DNA of 64,000 nt from Methylotenera sp. (GTDB lineage Bacteria; Pseudomonadota; Gammaproteobacteria; Burkholderiales; Methylophilaceae): contig PERG01000005.1 in NCBI GenBank assembly GCA_002928535.1, positions 1 to 64,000 of the forward strand, read 5' to 3'. The position numbers were made by a program, and so were the translations under genes. The notes beneath the pieces were generated by a model, which had not been told where the DNA came from, made no database searches, and saw only the letters and a program-made list of their open reading frames with translations. This document shows, in pieces, positions 56,702 through 64,000 of the stretch. Position 1 is the first letter of the stretch. Every line of letters begins with the position of its first letter.

Positions 56702-57916
56702 CTATAGGGATATGGCTTTTTCTACTAACCGTTTTTTAATAGTGGAATGATCTGTTATCGAAAAACCCAAATTTCGTAGTGATTTAATAGCCAAACGGTC
56801 GCTCTTAAACAATTGGAACAAGCCATCAGTTAACAATCGCATATCAAAGATATCTGCTTTCCTAACGCGCGAGTAGCGCTTAAGTAAACCCGGATCATTA
56901 ATAGATTGATAAGAATTTTTGTCCTGCAAAATCGCCAAAAGATCAATTACATCACGAAACCCAAGATTCATACCCTGACCAGATAAAGGATGAATTTGAT
57001 GCGCAGCATCACCTATAAATACGACTCCATCTAACGCTAATGTTTCGGAAATCTGCAATGCTAACGGGAAACTGGCACGTGCGGTAATCTGCGTAAGTTG
57101 CCCTAAAAGATGACCGCCAGCTTGTGACACTTGTTGTGTGAATACATCATCCTCAAGAGTCATAAGCGTATGTGCGTATTCTGTGGCAACCGACCATACA
57201 ATAGAAATCCTGTTGCCCGGTAATGGGAGCCAGGCAAGAATAGTGTTATTGCCTTCCTCATCATGCGCAAACCATTGGCGGGCGATATTGCCATGCGGCT
57301 TTTCAGTATCAAAATTAGCCACAATCGCAATGTGATCATAATTTTTTTTATTTAGTGCCACATTCATTTGGCGTCTAACCCAGGAGTTGCTTCCATCAGC
57401 CGCTATTAATAAATCGCATTCCAAAGCCATATCATTTAGATGTAATAAAGTTTTTCCAGCCTCTGTTAGTAGTTTTACGCCGGGGCTTCCGAGTAATGTG
57501 GAAATATTGCAGGTTTGAATCTGTCGCACTAGAGCCTCATTTAAAGAGGCTCCTTCCACTATGTAAGCCAAATGATCTTGATAAGCGTCGTCAGCATCCA
57601 ACACTAACGGTGAACCTCCTGCATCACCCCATATTTGCATCGCTTGTACCCTACCAATGCGAAGCGGATCTATATGTTGCCAAATACCTAACTTGCTGAG
57701 CCATTGCACATTTTTTGGACTGATTGCATATATTTTTTGGTCCCAGGCATCTTTGTGAGTATTTATGTAAGCTCTTGCGGGTGGCTCCGGTTGTTTGGCA
57801 TCAACCAGCGCAACCTTGTAACCTGCGTGGTGCATAGCGACAGCTGCGGCCATACCAACCAAGCCTGCACCAACAATGCCAACCTGCGTTTGTATTAAAT
57901 CTCCATCGGACTTCAT
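56702..57916 (-). CDS. UbiH/UbiF/COQ6-family FAD monooxygenase (ubiquinone biosynthesis)
   Basis: A 404-residue class A flavin hydroxylase acting on the ubiquinone ring. It has the Rossmann motif VGIVGAGLVGMAAAVAMHHA, the DG motif LIAADGSNSWVRR and the GD motif GDAAHQIHPLSGQGMNLGFRD. The GDAAH form resembles UbiF/UbiI/UbiM rather than UbiH; which ring carbon is hydroxylated cannot be decided. It overlaps ubiH by 4 bp. Confidence 0.88.
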   Translation of the reverse strand: MKSDGDLIQTQVGIVGAGLVGMAAAVAMHHAGYKVALVDAKQPEPPARAYINTHKDAWDQKIYAISPKNVQWLSKLGIWQHIDPLRIGRVQAMQIWGDAGGSPLVLDADDAYQDHLAYIVEGASLNEALVRQIQTCNISTLLGSPGVKLLTEAGKTLLHLNDMALECDLLIAADGSNSWVRRQMNVALNKKNYDHIAIVANFDTEKPHGNIARQWFAHDEEGNNTILAWLPLPGNRISIVWSVATEYAHTLMTLEDDVFTQQVSQAGGHLLGQLTQITARASFPLALQISETLALDGVVFIGDAAHQIHPLSGQGMNLGFRDVIDLLAILQDKNSYQSINDPGLLKRYSRVRKADIFDMRLLTDGLFQLFKSDRLAIKSLRNLGFSITDHSTIKKRLVEKAISL

Positions 57917-59070
57917 TTTCCGAAACTCATTTTATTCACCAATTGCTTTTTGACTGGCTTCAGCACATCCAATATTCCCAAGCCCATACTTCTAAACCGG
58001 GGTACGCCTAGTAGATCATTGGTAAAAGTGTTGACTAAGAAATCAGTAAATAAAAGGCCACCTTTAGTATCGCGCGTACGGCTGGCTTGATATTGCTTTA
58101 ACATCTCCACCCCTCCAAGCTGCTCAGGGGTTGCTGTAAGGATATGCTTTGCTAAGGACTCCGCGTCGCGCAGACCAACATTGAAACCCTGCCCAGCTAC
58201 AGGGTGCATAGTTTGTGCTGCGTTCCCGATCACAACCAAATGCGGGGTTTGCGTTGGCTGCAACTTAGACATTTTGAGTGGGAAACAGACTCGTTTCCCC
58301 ACGCTCAGGAATCGCCCCACCCGGTCACCAAATTGCGCATGGAATTGCTTAAGAAACTCATCATCATTAAGCATTAACAGTGGTGCAATTAATTCCTTTT
58401 TACCCGTCCACACCAGTGAGAAATCTCTTTCACCGTTAGGTAATAAAGCAATTGGCCCTTCAGGCGTAAAACGTTCGTAGGCAATATTATGATGCGGTAA
58501 TTCGGCCACTACTTTAGTGATCAATGCATCGTCACCATATTCTTTGGTATCGCGCTCCAGATGGGCTAATTCAGCACTGCGACCACCATCCGCTAGAACG
58601 ACTAAATTGCTTTCCAGCAAATAGCCTTCCCCATCCATGCGATAGCTAACACTGGCTTCTTGTGCATCTTGATAGATATGCTCCGCATTCGCTTCAAACA
58701 GCATTTCTACATTGGGCAATGTAGACAGCGCTTTTTCCAAAGCAGCGCTCAACGCACCATAAGACAATACATAACCTAAAGCTTCAAGCTGGTAATCGCC
58801 AGCCTTTAATAAGGTTCTACCTAAACTACCTTTTTGCGATACATGGATGGTTTGAATAGATGTCGCTAATGGACTCAAATCCGTCCAAACACCCAGCTTA
58901 TCCAGAATACGGCGACTGCCGAACGACAATGCCAAAGCACGCTGGTCACCATGTGAAGCGCCTTGTGGGCGTGCTTCTAATATCTTTACCGGAATACCCG
59001 CTTTTGCCAGGATGAGCGCCAGCACTGCTCCCACTGGTCCGCCGCCGACAATAATGATAGGGTTCATCAT
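57913..59070 (-). CDS. ubiH: 2-octaprenyl-6-methoxyphenol hydroxylase UbiH
   Basis: Second FAD monooxygenase of the ubiquinone pathway, 385 residues. Motifs are IIVGGGPVGAVLALILAKAG, LVVLADGGRSAELA and the UbiH-typical GNAAQTMHPVAGQGFNVGLRD. It follows pepP by 1 bp and precedes the UbiF-like gene; pepP-ubiH-ubiX-type monooxygenase order is conserved in gammaproteobacteria (pepP-ubiH-ubiI). Confidence 0.93.
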   Translation of the reverse strand: MMNPIIIVGGGPVGAVLALILAKAGIPVKILEARPQGASHGDQRALALSFGSRRILDKLGVWTDLSPLATSIQTIHVSQKGSLGRTLLKAGDYQLEALGYVLSYGALSAALEKALSTLPNVEMLFEANAEHIYQDAQEASVSYRMDGEGYLLESNLVVLADGGRSAELAHLERDTKEYGDDALITKVVAELPHHNIAYERFTPEGPIALLPNGERDFSLVWTGKKELIAPLLMLNDDEFLKQFHAQFGDRVGRFLSVGKRVCFPLKMSKLQPTQTPHLVVIGNAAQTMHPVAGQGFNVGLRDAESLAKHILTATPEQLGGVEMLKQYQASRTRDTKGGLLFTDFLVNTFTNDLLGVPRFRSMGLGILDVLKPVKKQLVNKMSFGK

Positions 59071-59071
59071 G

Positions 59072-60400
59072 TTAGTGACGCATTAAAGCTTCGATTTCAC
59101 TTACGGTTTTTACTGCCTTTTCCGTAAGCACTTTGCAGCCATCAGTAGTCACCAACACGTCATCCTCAATACGGATACCAATATTCCAGAAATGTTCCGG
59201 TACATTTTCCGCAGGTCGAACATAACAACCCGGCTCGACTGTTAAGCTCATTCCCGGTTCTAATTTCCGCCATGTGTGCGCCCCGGCTTTCTTGCCATCC
59301 GATTTACTTTGATACTCACCCGCATCGTGCACATCCAAGCCCAACCAATGACCGGTTCTATGCATATAAAACTGCCTGTAAGCGCCAGAATCCAGCACGG
59401 CTTCTTTGCTGCCGCGACAAAGCTTAAGGTCGATAAATCCCTGAATTAACACATCCAGCGCAGCTTCATGCGGCGCGTTCCAATGCTGTGTTGGATTTAC
59501 CTGTGCGATAGCCGCCGCCTGCGCGCTTAATACCAACTCATATAGATCTTTTTGCGGTGCGGTAAATCGACCATTGGCGGGAAAAGTACGTGTGATATCC
59601 GAAGCATAGCCATCTAGCTCACAACCGGCATCAATCAGTAATAAATCACCGTCTTTAATTTGCGTATTATTAGCGTTGTAATGCAAAGTACAGGCGTTCG
59701 CACCGCTCGCTACGATACTGGTGTAGGCTGGCGCTTGCGCGCCGTTACGGTAGAACTCATGCAGAAATTCAGCTTCTACTTCATATTCCATTTGGCCCGG
59801 CCTTGTAAACTGCATGGCCCGGTTATGTGCACCGGCGGCAATATCTGCAGAGCGCTGCATCAATGCAAGCTCGAAAGGCGATTTATATAAGCGCATTTCA
59901 TCCAGCAATTTACGCACATCGGCTATATCATCTGGCACACTAATACCTGCTCTTGCCTGTGTGCGTAAAACATTCAACCAACTGGTGATACGCTGATCCC
60001 AGACTGGACTTTCGCCTAGACTGAAATATAACTTAGGTTGATTTGCCAACAACTTAGTCATCACTGCATCCAGCTCGCTGATCGAGTAGGCCTCGTCAAA
60101 ACCGAACGTTTCGCGGGCGGCATCTGCACCGTAGCGAAAACCATCCCAGATTTCACGCTCCATATCTTTATCGCGGCAAAATAAGATGCTTTTACTCTGC
60201 TCTGCTATCAACACTACTACCGCTTCTGGCTCTTTGAAACCTGTCAGATAGTAAAAATAGCTATCAAACCGGTATGGGTAATGACTATCTCGATTGCGGA
60301 TCACTTCCGGCGCTGTCGGAACAATGGCAATGCCGTTGCCCATCAGTTGCATCAATCGATGACGGCGTGCCGAAAATTCCTGAATATTGAATGCGCTCAT
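59072..60400 (-). CDS. pepP: Xaa-Pro aminopeptidase
   Basis: M24B metallopeptidase removing N-terminal residues before proline. In 442 residues it has the N-terminal aminopeptidase P domain (about 5-135) and a pita-bread catalytic domain. The metal ligands are visible in LIDAGCELDGYASDITRTF, HRTGHWLGLDVHD, LTVEPGCYV and IRIEDDVLVT. It leads the ubiquinone hydroxylase pair, as in E. coli. Confidence 0.96.
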   Translation of the reverse strand: MSAFNIQEFSARRHRLMQLMGNGIAIVPTAPEVIRNRDSHYPYRFDSYFYYLTGFKEPEAVVVLIAEQSKSILFCRDKDMEREIWDGFRYGADAARETFGFDEAYSISELDAVMTKLLANQPKLYFSLGESPVWDQRITSWLNVLRTQARAGISVPDDIADVRKLLDEMRLYKSPFELALMQRSADIAAGAHNRAMQFTRPGQMEYEVEAEFLHEFYRNGAQAPAYTSIVASGANACTLHYNANNTQIKDGDLLLIDAGCELDGYASDITRTFPANGRFTAPQKDLYELVLSAQAAAIAQVNPTQHWNAPHEAALDVLIQGFIDLKLCRGSKEAVLDSGAYRQFYMHRTGHWLGLDVHDAGEYQSKSDGKKAGAHTWRKLEPGMSLTVEPGCYVRPAENVPEHFWNIGIRIEDDVLVTTDGCKVLTEKAVKTVSEIEALMRH

Positions 60401-60441
60401 TGATATGGTATTAAAACAGATAAGTTCTTTAAAATAATTGA

Positions 60442-61131
60442 TTACTTAATTGCGTACCTTAATTGCAAATCTAGGGCAGATAAGCGTTCGGGAGTCCCAA
60501 TATCATGCCACTCTCCACAATAGTACTCTCCAGACACCTGATGCTGAACCATCGCTTCACGAAGGATAGGTGCAAGTTTAGCGGGCTGACCTTGCTCAAC
60601 AGAAGCAAATAAATAGGGATGATAAATACCGACACCGGAAAAAGTTAATTTAGATTGTCCTTCAGCGCTCACTAAGCCTGCATTCAATGCAAAATCCCCC
60701 TGAGCATGTTGAGCCGGATTATCCACCAAGAACAAATGGGCCAATTTATTTTGCTGCTGCATTGTACTTGCCCGCATTTGGCAACCGCTGAAATCCAAAT
60801 CCGTATAAATATCGCCATTCACTACCAAAAAAGTCTCATCTCCTAACAATGGCAACGCCTTGGCAATACCTCCGGCCGTTTCCAGCGCGATTTTTTCCGC
60901 CGAGTACTGGATGGACATACCCCACTGCTGGCCGTTCCCTAGCGTGTTAACAATCTGCTCACCAAGATGTGCATGATTAATGACCACCTCTTTAATACCC
61001 GCTTTGGAGAGGCTCTCCAAATGCCAGACAATCAATGGCTTACCACCTACTTTCAGGAGCGGTTTAGGTGTGTTATCAGTCAAAGGCCGCATGCGTTCGC
61101 CACGACCTGCAGCCAGAATCATCGCTTTCAC
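60442..61131 (-). CDS. murU: N-acetylmuramate 1-phosphate uridylyltransferase MurU
   Basis: Nucleotidyltransferase of the peptidoglycan recycling shortcut that makes UDP-MurNAc from MurNAc-1-P. The 229 residues begin AMILAAGRGERMRPLTDNTP with KPLLKVGGKPLI and FLVVNGDIYTDLDF. The specific MurU call depends on the neighbouring amgK, since generic sugar-phosphate nucleotidyltransferases look alike; that pairing is the Pseudomonas arrangement. Confidence 0.9.
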   Translation of the reverse strand: MKAMILAAGRGERMRPLTDNTPKPLLKVGGKPLIVWHLESLSKAGIKEVVINHAHLGEQIVNTLGNGQQWGMSIQYSAEKIALETAGGIAKALPLLGDETFLVVNGDIYTDLDFSGCQMRASTMQQQNKLAHLFLVDNPAQHAQGDFALNAGLVSAEGQSKLTFSGVGIYHPYLFASVEQGQPAKLAPILREAMVQHQVSGEYYCGEWHDIGTPERLSALDLQLRYAIK

Positions 61132-61160
61132 TGGATTGCTTTCAATTAGACGGCTTTCAT

Positions 61161-62237
61161 TCAGAAAGTATATCCAACTTGCGGTTGGGTGTTTTGCAAT
61201 ACATCTAGCAAGCGTAGCATGGGTTTCAATTCAATATAGCGGGCACATACTTTACGCAAATAGTGCATCACCAGTGGCATGTCTTTTAGATACCCGCTTT
61301 TACCATCGCGATGGTATAAACGCGCAAAGATGCCTAATATTTTGATATGGCGCTGGGCGCCCATATATTCAAAATCGCGGTAAAACTCGGAAAAATCACT
61401 TGAAACACCTAACCCTGCCTTACGCGCATCCTGCCAATAACGCACTGCCCAGTCGATGATTTGCTCTTCATCCCACTCAATATAAGCATCTTTTAACAGG
61501 GATACCAGATCATAAGTGATGGCGCCATAGACTGCATCCTGGAAATCCAGGATTCCCGGGTTAGCGCCCTGCTCGCCACTGCATACCATTAAGTTTCTCG
61601 AGTGATAGTCACGATGAACGTATACCTGGGTTTGCGCGAGTACATTTTTATTCAGCAGTGCAAAAGTGTTTTGCAAGTCTGCTTGCTGTTTAGTATCCAA
61701 TATGACACCAAGATGCTTAGCCACATACCAGTCGGGAAACAATTGCATCTCACGTAATAGCAACGCTTCATCATAGTTTGGCAACACGCCCGGCTGACTT
61801 GCCAGTTGCAGTGTAATTAAAGCCTGGTTGGCATCCTGATATAAGGCACCAGCCGACTGATTATTTAACTGGCTTAAATAGGTCACATCGCCTAAATCGG
61901 TTAACAAAAGAAATCCGCGCTCCATATCTTGCGCCACTACTGCCGGTACATTTAAGCCAGCCTTGCCAAATAGCGCTGCGATTTCTACAAACGGCTGGCA
62001 ATTTTCTTGCGGCGGCGGCGCATCCATTGCAATCAAGGTGTGTTTACCTAAATGCTCCTGGGTTAGATGCACGCGAAAATAACGTCTGAAGCTGGCATCC
62101 GCAGAAGCCGTGGTCAATTTAAAACCGACTTCCTTGAGTACGCCTGCTAACCAATCATAGAGTTGCTGCTGCCTGATGTCTTCCACTACTGATCCAAACT
62201 TATTTTGATGATTTAAATTGGGGTGACCCCGCGGCAT
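61161..62237 (-). CDS. amgK: N-acetylmuramate/N-acetylglucosamine kinase AmgK
   Basis: Phosphorylates recycled MurNAc/GlcNAc at C1 for MurU. The 358-residue aminoglycoside phosphotransferase-fold protein has the catalytic VYVHRDYHSRNLMVC and metal-binding GILDFQDAVYGAITYDLVSL. The first about 22 residues (MPRGHPNLNHQNKFG...) look non-family, and a later GTG at the SVVEDI position would also work. It diverges from lptD, as in Pseudomonas putida. Confidence 0.9.
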   Translation of the reverse strand: MPRGHPNLNHQNKFGSVVEDIRQQQLYDWLAGVLKEVGFKLTTASADASFRRYFRVHLTQEHLGKHTLIAMDAPPPQENCQPFVEIAALFGKAGLNVPAVVAQDMERGFLLLTDLGDVTYLSQLNNQSAGALYQDANQALITLQLASQPGVLPNYDEALLLREMQLFPDWYVAKHLGVILDTKQQADLQNTFALLNKNVLAQTQVYVHRDYHSRNLMVCSGEQGANPGILDFQDAVYGAITYDLVSLLKDAYIEWDEEQIIDWAVRYWQDARKAGLGVSSDFSEFYRDFEYMGAQRHIKILGIFARLYHRDGKSGYLKDMPLVMHYLRKVCARYIELKPMLRLLDVLQNTQPQVGYTF

Positions 62238-62334
62238 AATTCTTAGTTAAAACATATATTTAACTATGAAAAAATCCCTGTTTGGCACGAAGGCCTTCAA
62301 GATTTATTGATTGCCAAAAACTGCAATTTATGCG

Positions 62335-62353
62335 ATTTTATCACTGATAAAAT
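62335..62353. promoter_or_regulatory. 19-bp palindrome between amgK and lptD
   Basis: ATTTTATCA-C-TGATAAAAT is a perfect 9-bp half-site palindrome around a single C, in the 188-bp divergent region. Its form suits a dimeric regulator operator, but it could also be a short hairpin in a leader. Confidence 0.45.
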
Positions 62354-62425
62354 AAAAGCGTTTACCAATATAATTGTGCCTTCCATTCTAACATCCATCG
62401 CGCTAGCGACTCTCACGGGAATTCC

Positions 62426-64000
62426 ATGCTGAAAAGCCGACTGTTAGCCGGCGTCACAGCTGTTCTTTTTTTATGTAGTCTGCGCTGCAATGCCGAAACT
62501 GAAGCTATCGCCATCAGCCAACCTGCAGAAGACGAAACAAACGATGAAGTCGTGATCGAAGGCGATAAGCTGGAATTGCATTTGGATCGCACAATGCGAT
62601 CTATTGGTAATGCCTCTATTCATCGCGGTTCGCAAGACGTCTATGGCGATCTAATCGAGTATGACGTACAAAATGATGAATTGCACGTATCGGGCAATGT
62701 GCGTATCGAAGTGGGTGATGCAAAACTGACCGGCCCGGATTTGCGTATGCGCCTCTCGGAAAGTATCGGTGAAATGCTCGATGCATCCATCACTGTCACT
62801 AAACCCGCTGTTATGAACCCGCAGCAAATACAGGCGATCAGTGCCGATCAATTCCCCAAGCAGCTAAGCAATTTGCAAAGCCAGCAGCAGGAAGATGATA
62901 ATGTGCTATACGACCCCAGCACAAATGACTATGCTCAAGATGCCATGGCATTTAGTACCACGCCCACTTCCAGAAGCGCCCGTGGAGATGCTGAAGCGAT
63001 CTTCTTTGAAGGCCAAGATAAAAAGCGCCTTAAAAAAGCGCGCTATACTACTTGCGAAGCCGGTGTAGATGACTGGTATATCAAAGCCAATGAGATCAAT
63101 CTTAATGACTTTACCGAATCTGGCACCGCCAAAAATGCCTACATTGAATTTAAAGGTGTGCCTTTGCTCTACACACCCTGGATTGGGTTCTCCTACAATA
63201 ACCAGCGTAAAAGTGGCTTATTAGCACCTACAGTAGGCAGCACCAGCCGTAGCGGCTTTGAAGTACTTACCCCTTTTTATTGGAATATTTCGCCTAATAA
63301 GGATGCTACCCTGGCCACCCGCGCATTAAGTAGACGCGGTGTGCAGCTTCAAGGGGAATTCCGTTATCTGGAAGAGAAGTTTTCTGGCATTGACAGCCTG
63401 GAATATCTGCCTAGTGACAGGCTCACTGGTGAAACCCGTTATTATGCTAACTTGAAACACCAGCATACGCTTGGGGCTGGATGGAGTGCTGGTTACAGTG
63501 TCGAAAAAGTATCTGACGATCAATACTTCTCTGATCTGTCCACCCGCATCACAACGACCAGCCGGATTAACTTACCACAACAATTCAATGTGAATTACTC
63601 TAATGACGACTGGGCTTTTAGTGGTGTTGCACAGAAATTCCAGACCTTAGACGATTTATCATACCCCTATGAGCGCTTGCCCGAACTGACACTGAAAGGC
63701 GATAAATATTATGGTGATTTCAACACCAAGCTTTATAGCCAATTCGTCGCTTTTGAGATTAACAATAGCGCTCCTACTGTTCCAACTGGGATGCGCACTA
63801 CGCTATATCCAAGTATTAGCTTACCCATCAATCGTCCTTATGGTTATGTGGAACCAAAAATAGGTATCCATCATACAAACTATAGTTTGGATAACGTGGC
63901 CAACGGATTGGAGTCCCAGCAGCGCACATTACCCATTTTTAGTGTAGATAGTGGCTTATATTTTGATCGCGACTTCAAAGTGATGACACGGAACTATTCG
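62426..64000 (+). CDS. lptD: LPS-assembly protein LptD (partial, runs off the right edge)
   Basis: Outer-membrane beta-barrel that inserts LPS at the cell surface with LptE. The first 525 codons are present with no stop. A signal peptide spans about residues 1-22. An OstA/LptA-like jellyroll (about 30-200) includes GNASIHRGSQDVYGDLIEYD and the conserved Cys in ARYTTCEAGVDDWY. The barrel begins near LLYTPWIGFSYNNQRKSGLL. The ATG at 62426 follows a CACGGGA ribosome-binding site. Residue Cys20, at the end of the signal, and the Cys in TTCEAG are the only early cysteines; the C-terminal pair lies outside the window. Confidence 0.94.
   Translation, partial: MLKSRLLAGVTAVLFLCSLRCNAETEAIAISQPAEDETNDEVVIEGDKLELHLDRTMRSIGNASIHRGSQDVYGDLIEYDVQNDELHVSGNVRIEVGDAKLTGPDLRMRLSESIGEMLDASITVTKPAVMNPQQIQAISADQFPKQLSNLQSQQQEDDNVLYDPSTNDYAQDAMAFSTTPTSRSARGDAEAIFFEGQDKKRLKKARYTTCEAGVDDWYIKANEINLNDFTESGTAKNAYIEFKGVPLLYTPWIGFSYNNQRKSGLLAPTVGSTSRSGFEVLTPFYWNISPNKDATLATRALSRRGVQLQGEFRYLEEKFSGIDSLEYLPSDRLTGETRYYANLKHQHTLGAGWSAGYSVEKVSDDQYFSDLSTRITTTSRINLPQQFNVNYSNDDWAFSGVAQKFQTLDDLSYPYERLPELTLKGDKYYGDFNTKLYSQFVAFEINNSAPTVPTGMRTTLYPSISLPINRPYGYVEPKIGIHHTNYSLDNVANGLESQQRTLPIFSVDSGLYFDRDFKVMTRNYS

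Overview
The window reads as chromosomal core DNA of a Gram-negative betaproteobacterium. It carries Kdo/lipid A and LPS export genes (kdsB, lpxK, msbA, lptD), a type IV pilus set, a pyrR-pyrB-inactive pyrC operon, and a MxaD-like periplasmic protein beside a YVTN beta-propeller lipoprotein. The last pair, with moderate GC and the gene orders seen, suggests a methylotroph of the Methylophilaceae (Methylotenera/Methylophilus-like). That assignment is inference, because no rRNA is present. Coding density is high. I saw no tRNA, rRNA, insertion sequence, prophage or CRISPR array.

Layout. 0-9.7 kb (minus): a cell-envelope run lolC-lolD-comEC-exbB-exbD-msbA-lpxK-trm112-kdsB. 9.7-16.5 kb (plus): riboflavin genes ribE and ribBX, then yqgE-ruvX-pyrR-pyrB-pyrC' and a Tat-exported FecR-like protein. 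16.5-18.8 kb (minus): pilT-pilU. 18.9-27.3 kb: housekeeping genes on both strands (yggS-proC-yggT, maf-rng, marC, nudJ-mnmA, a GST, nadC). 27.4-33.7 kb (plus): a lone GspE/PilB-like ATPase, ilvB-ilvH-ilvC and psd. 33.8-37.6 kb: rppH, the beta-propeller/MxaD-like pair, major pilin pilA behind a near-perfect sigma-54 promoter, and the pilin accessory gene tfpZ. 37.6-41.8 kb (minus): a three-gene cAMP module (CHASE2 adenylate cyclase, metallo-beta-lactamase-fold phosphodiesterase, cNMP-binding/rhodanese protein). 41.9-46.6 kb (plus): an esterase, xseB-ispA-dxs and folE2. 46.6-50.9 kb (minus): rluE-like, GATase, aroC, an MFS transporter and a retropepsin-like protease. 51-55.8 kb: icd, a cold-shock gene on the minus strand, and pilB-pilC. 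55.9-62.2 kb (minus): amgK-murU-pepP-ubiH-ubiF-like-dsbC. From 62.4 kb (plus): lptD, which runs off the right edge.

How the genes fit together. Much of the window serves the outer membrane: lipid A synthesis and flipping, lipoprotein release, LPS insertion and MurNAc recycling. Type IV pilus genes lie at four separate loci (pilTU, pilA-tfpZ, pilBC and an orphan ATPase), and the cAMP module sits back to back with pilA-tfpZ. Two biosynthetic genes encode apparent pseudoenzyme domains: the C-terminal domain of RibBX and the PyrC-like protein.

The least expected signal is non-coding. Three long palindromic elements (104, 104 and about 157 bp) share a conserved core but have copy-specific, self-complementary arms. 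Each begins at the stop codon of one gene and separates it from the next gene in the same direction: exbB|exbD, lolC|lolD and ribE|ribBX.
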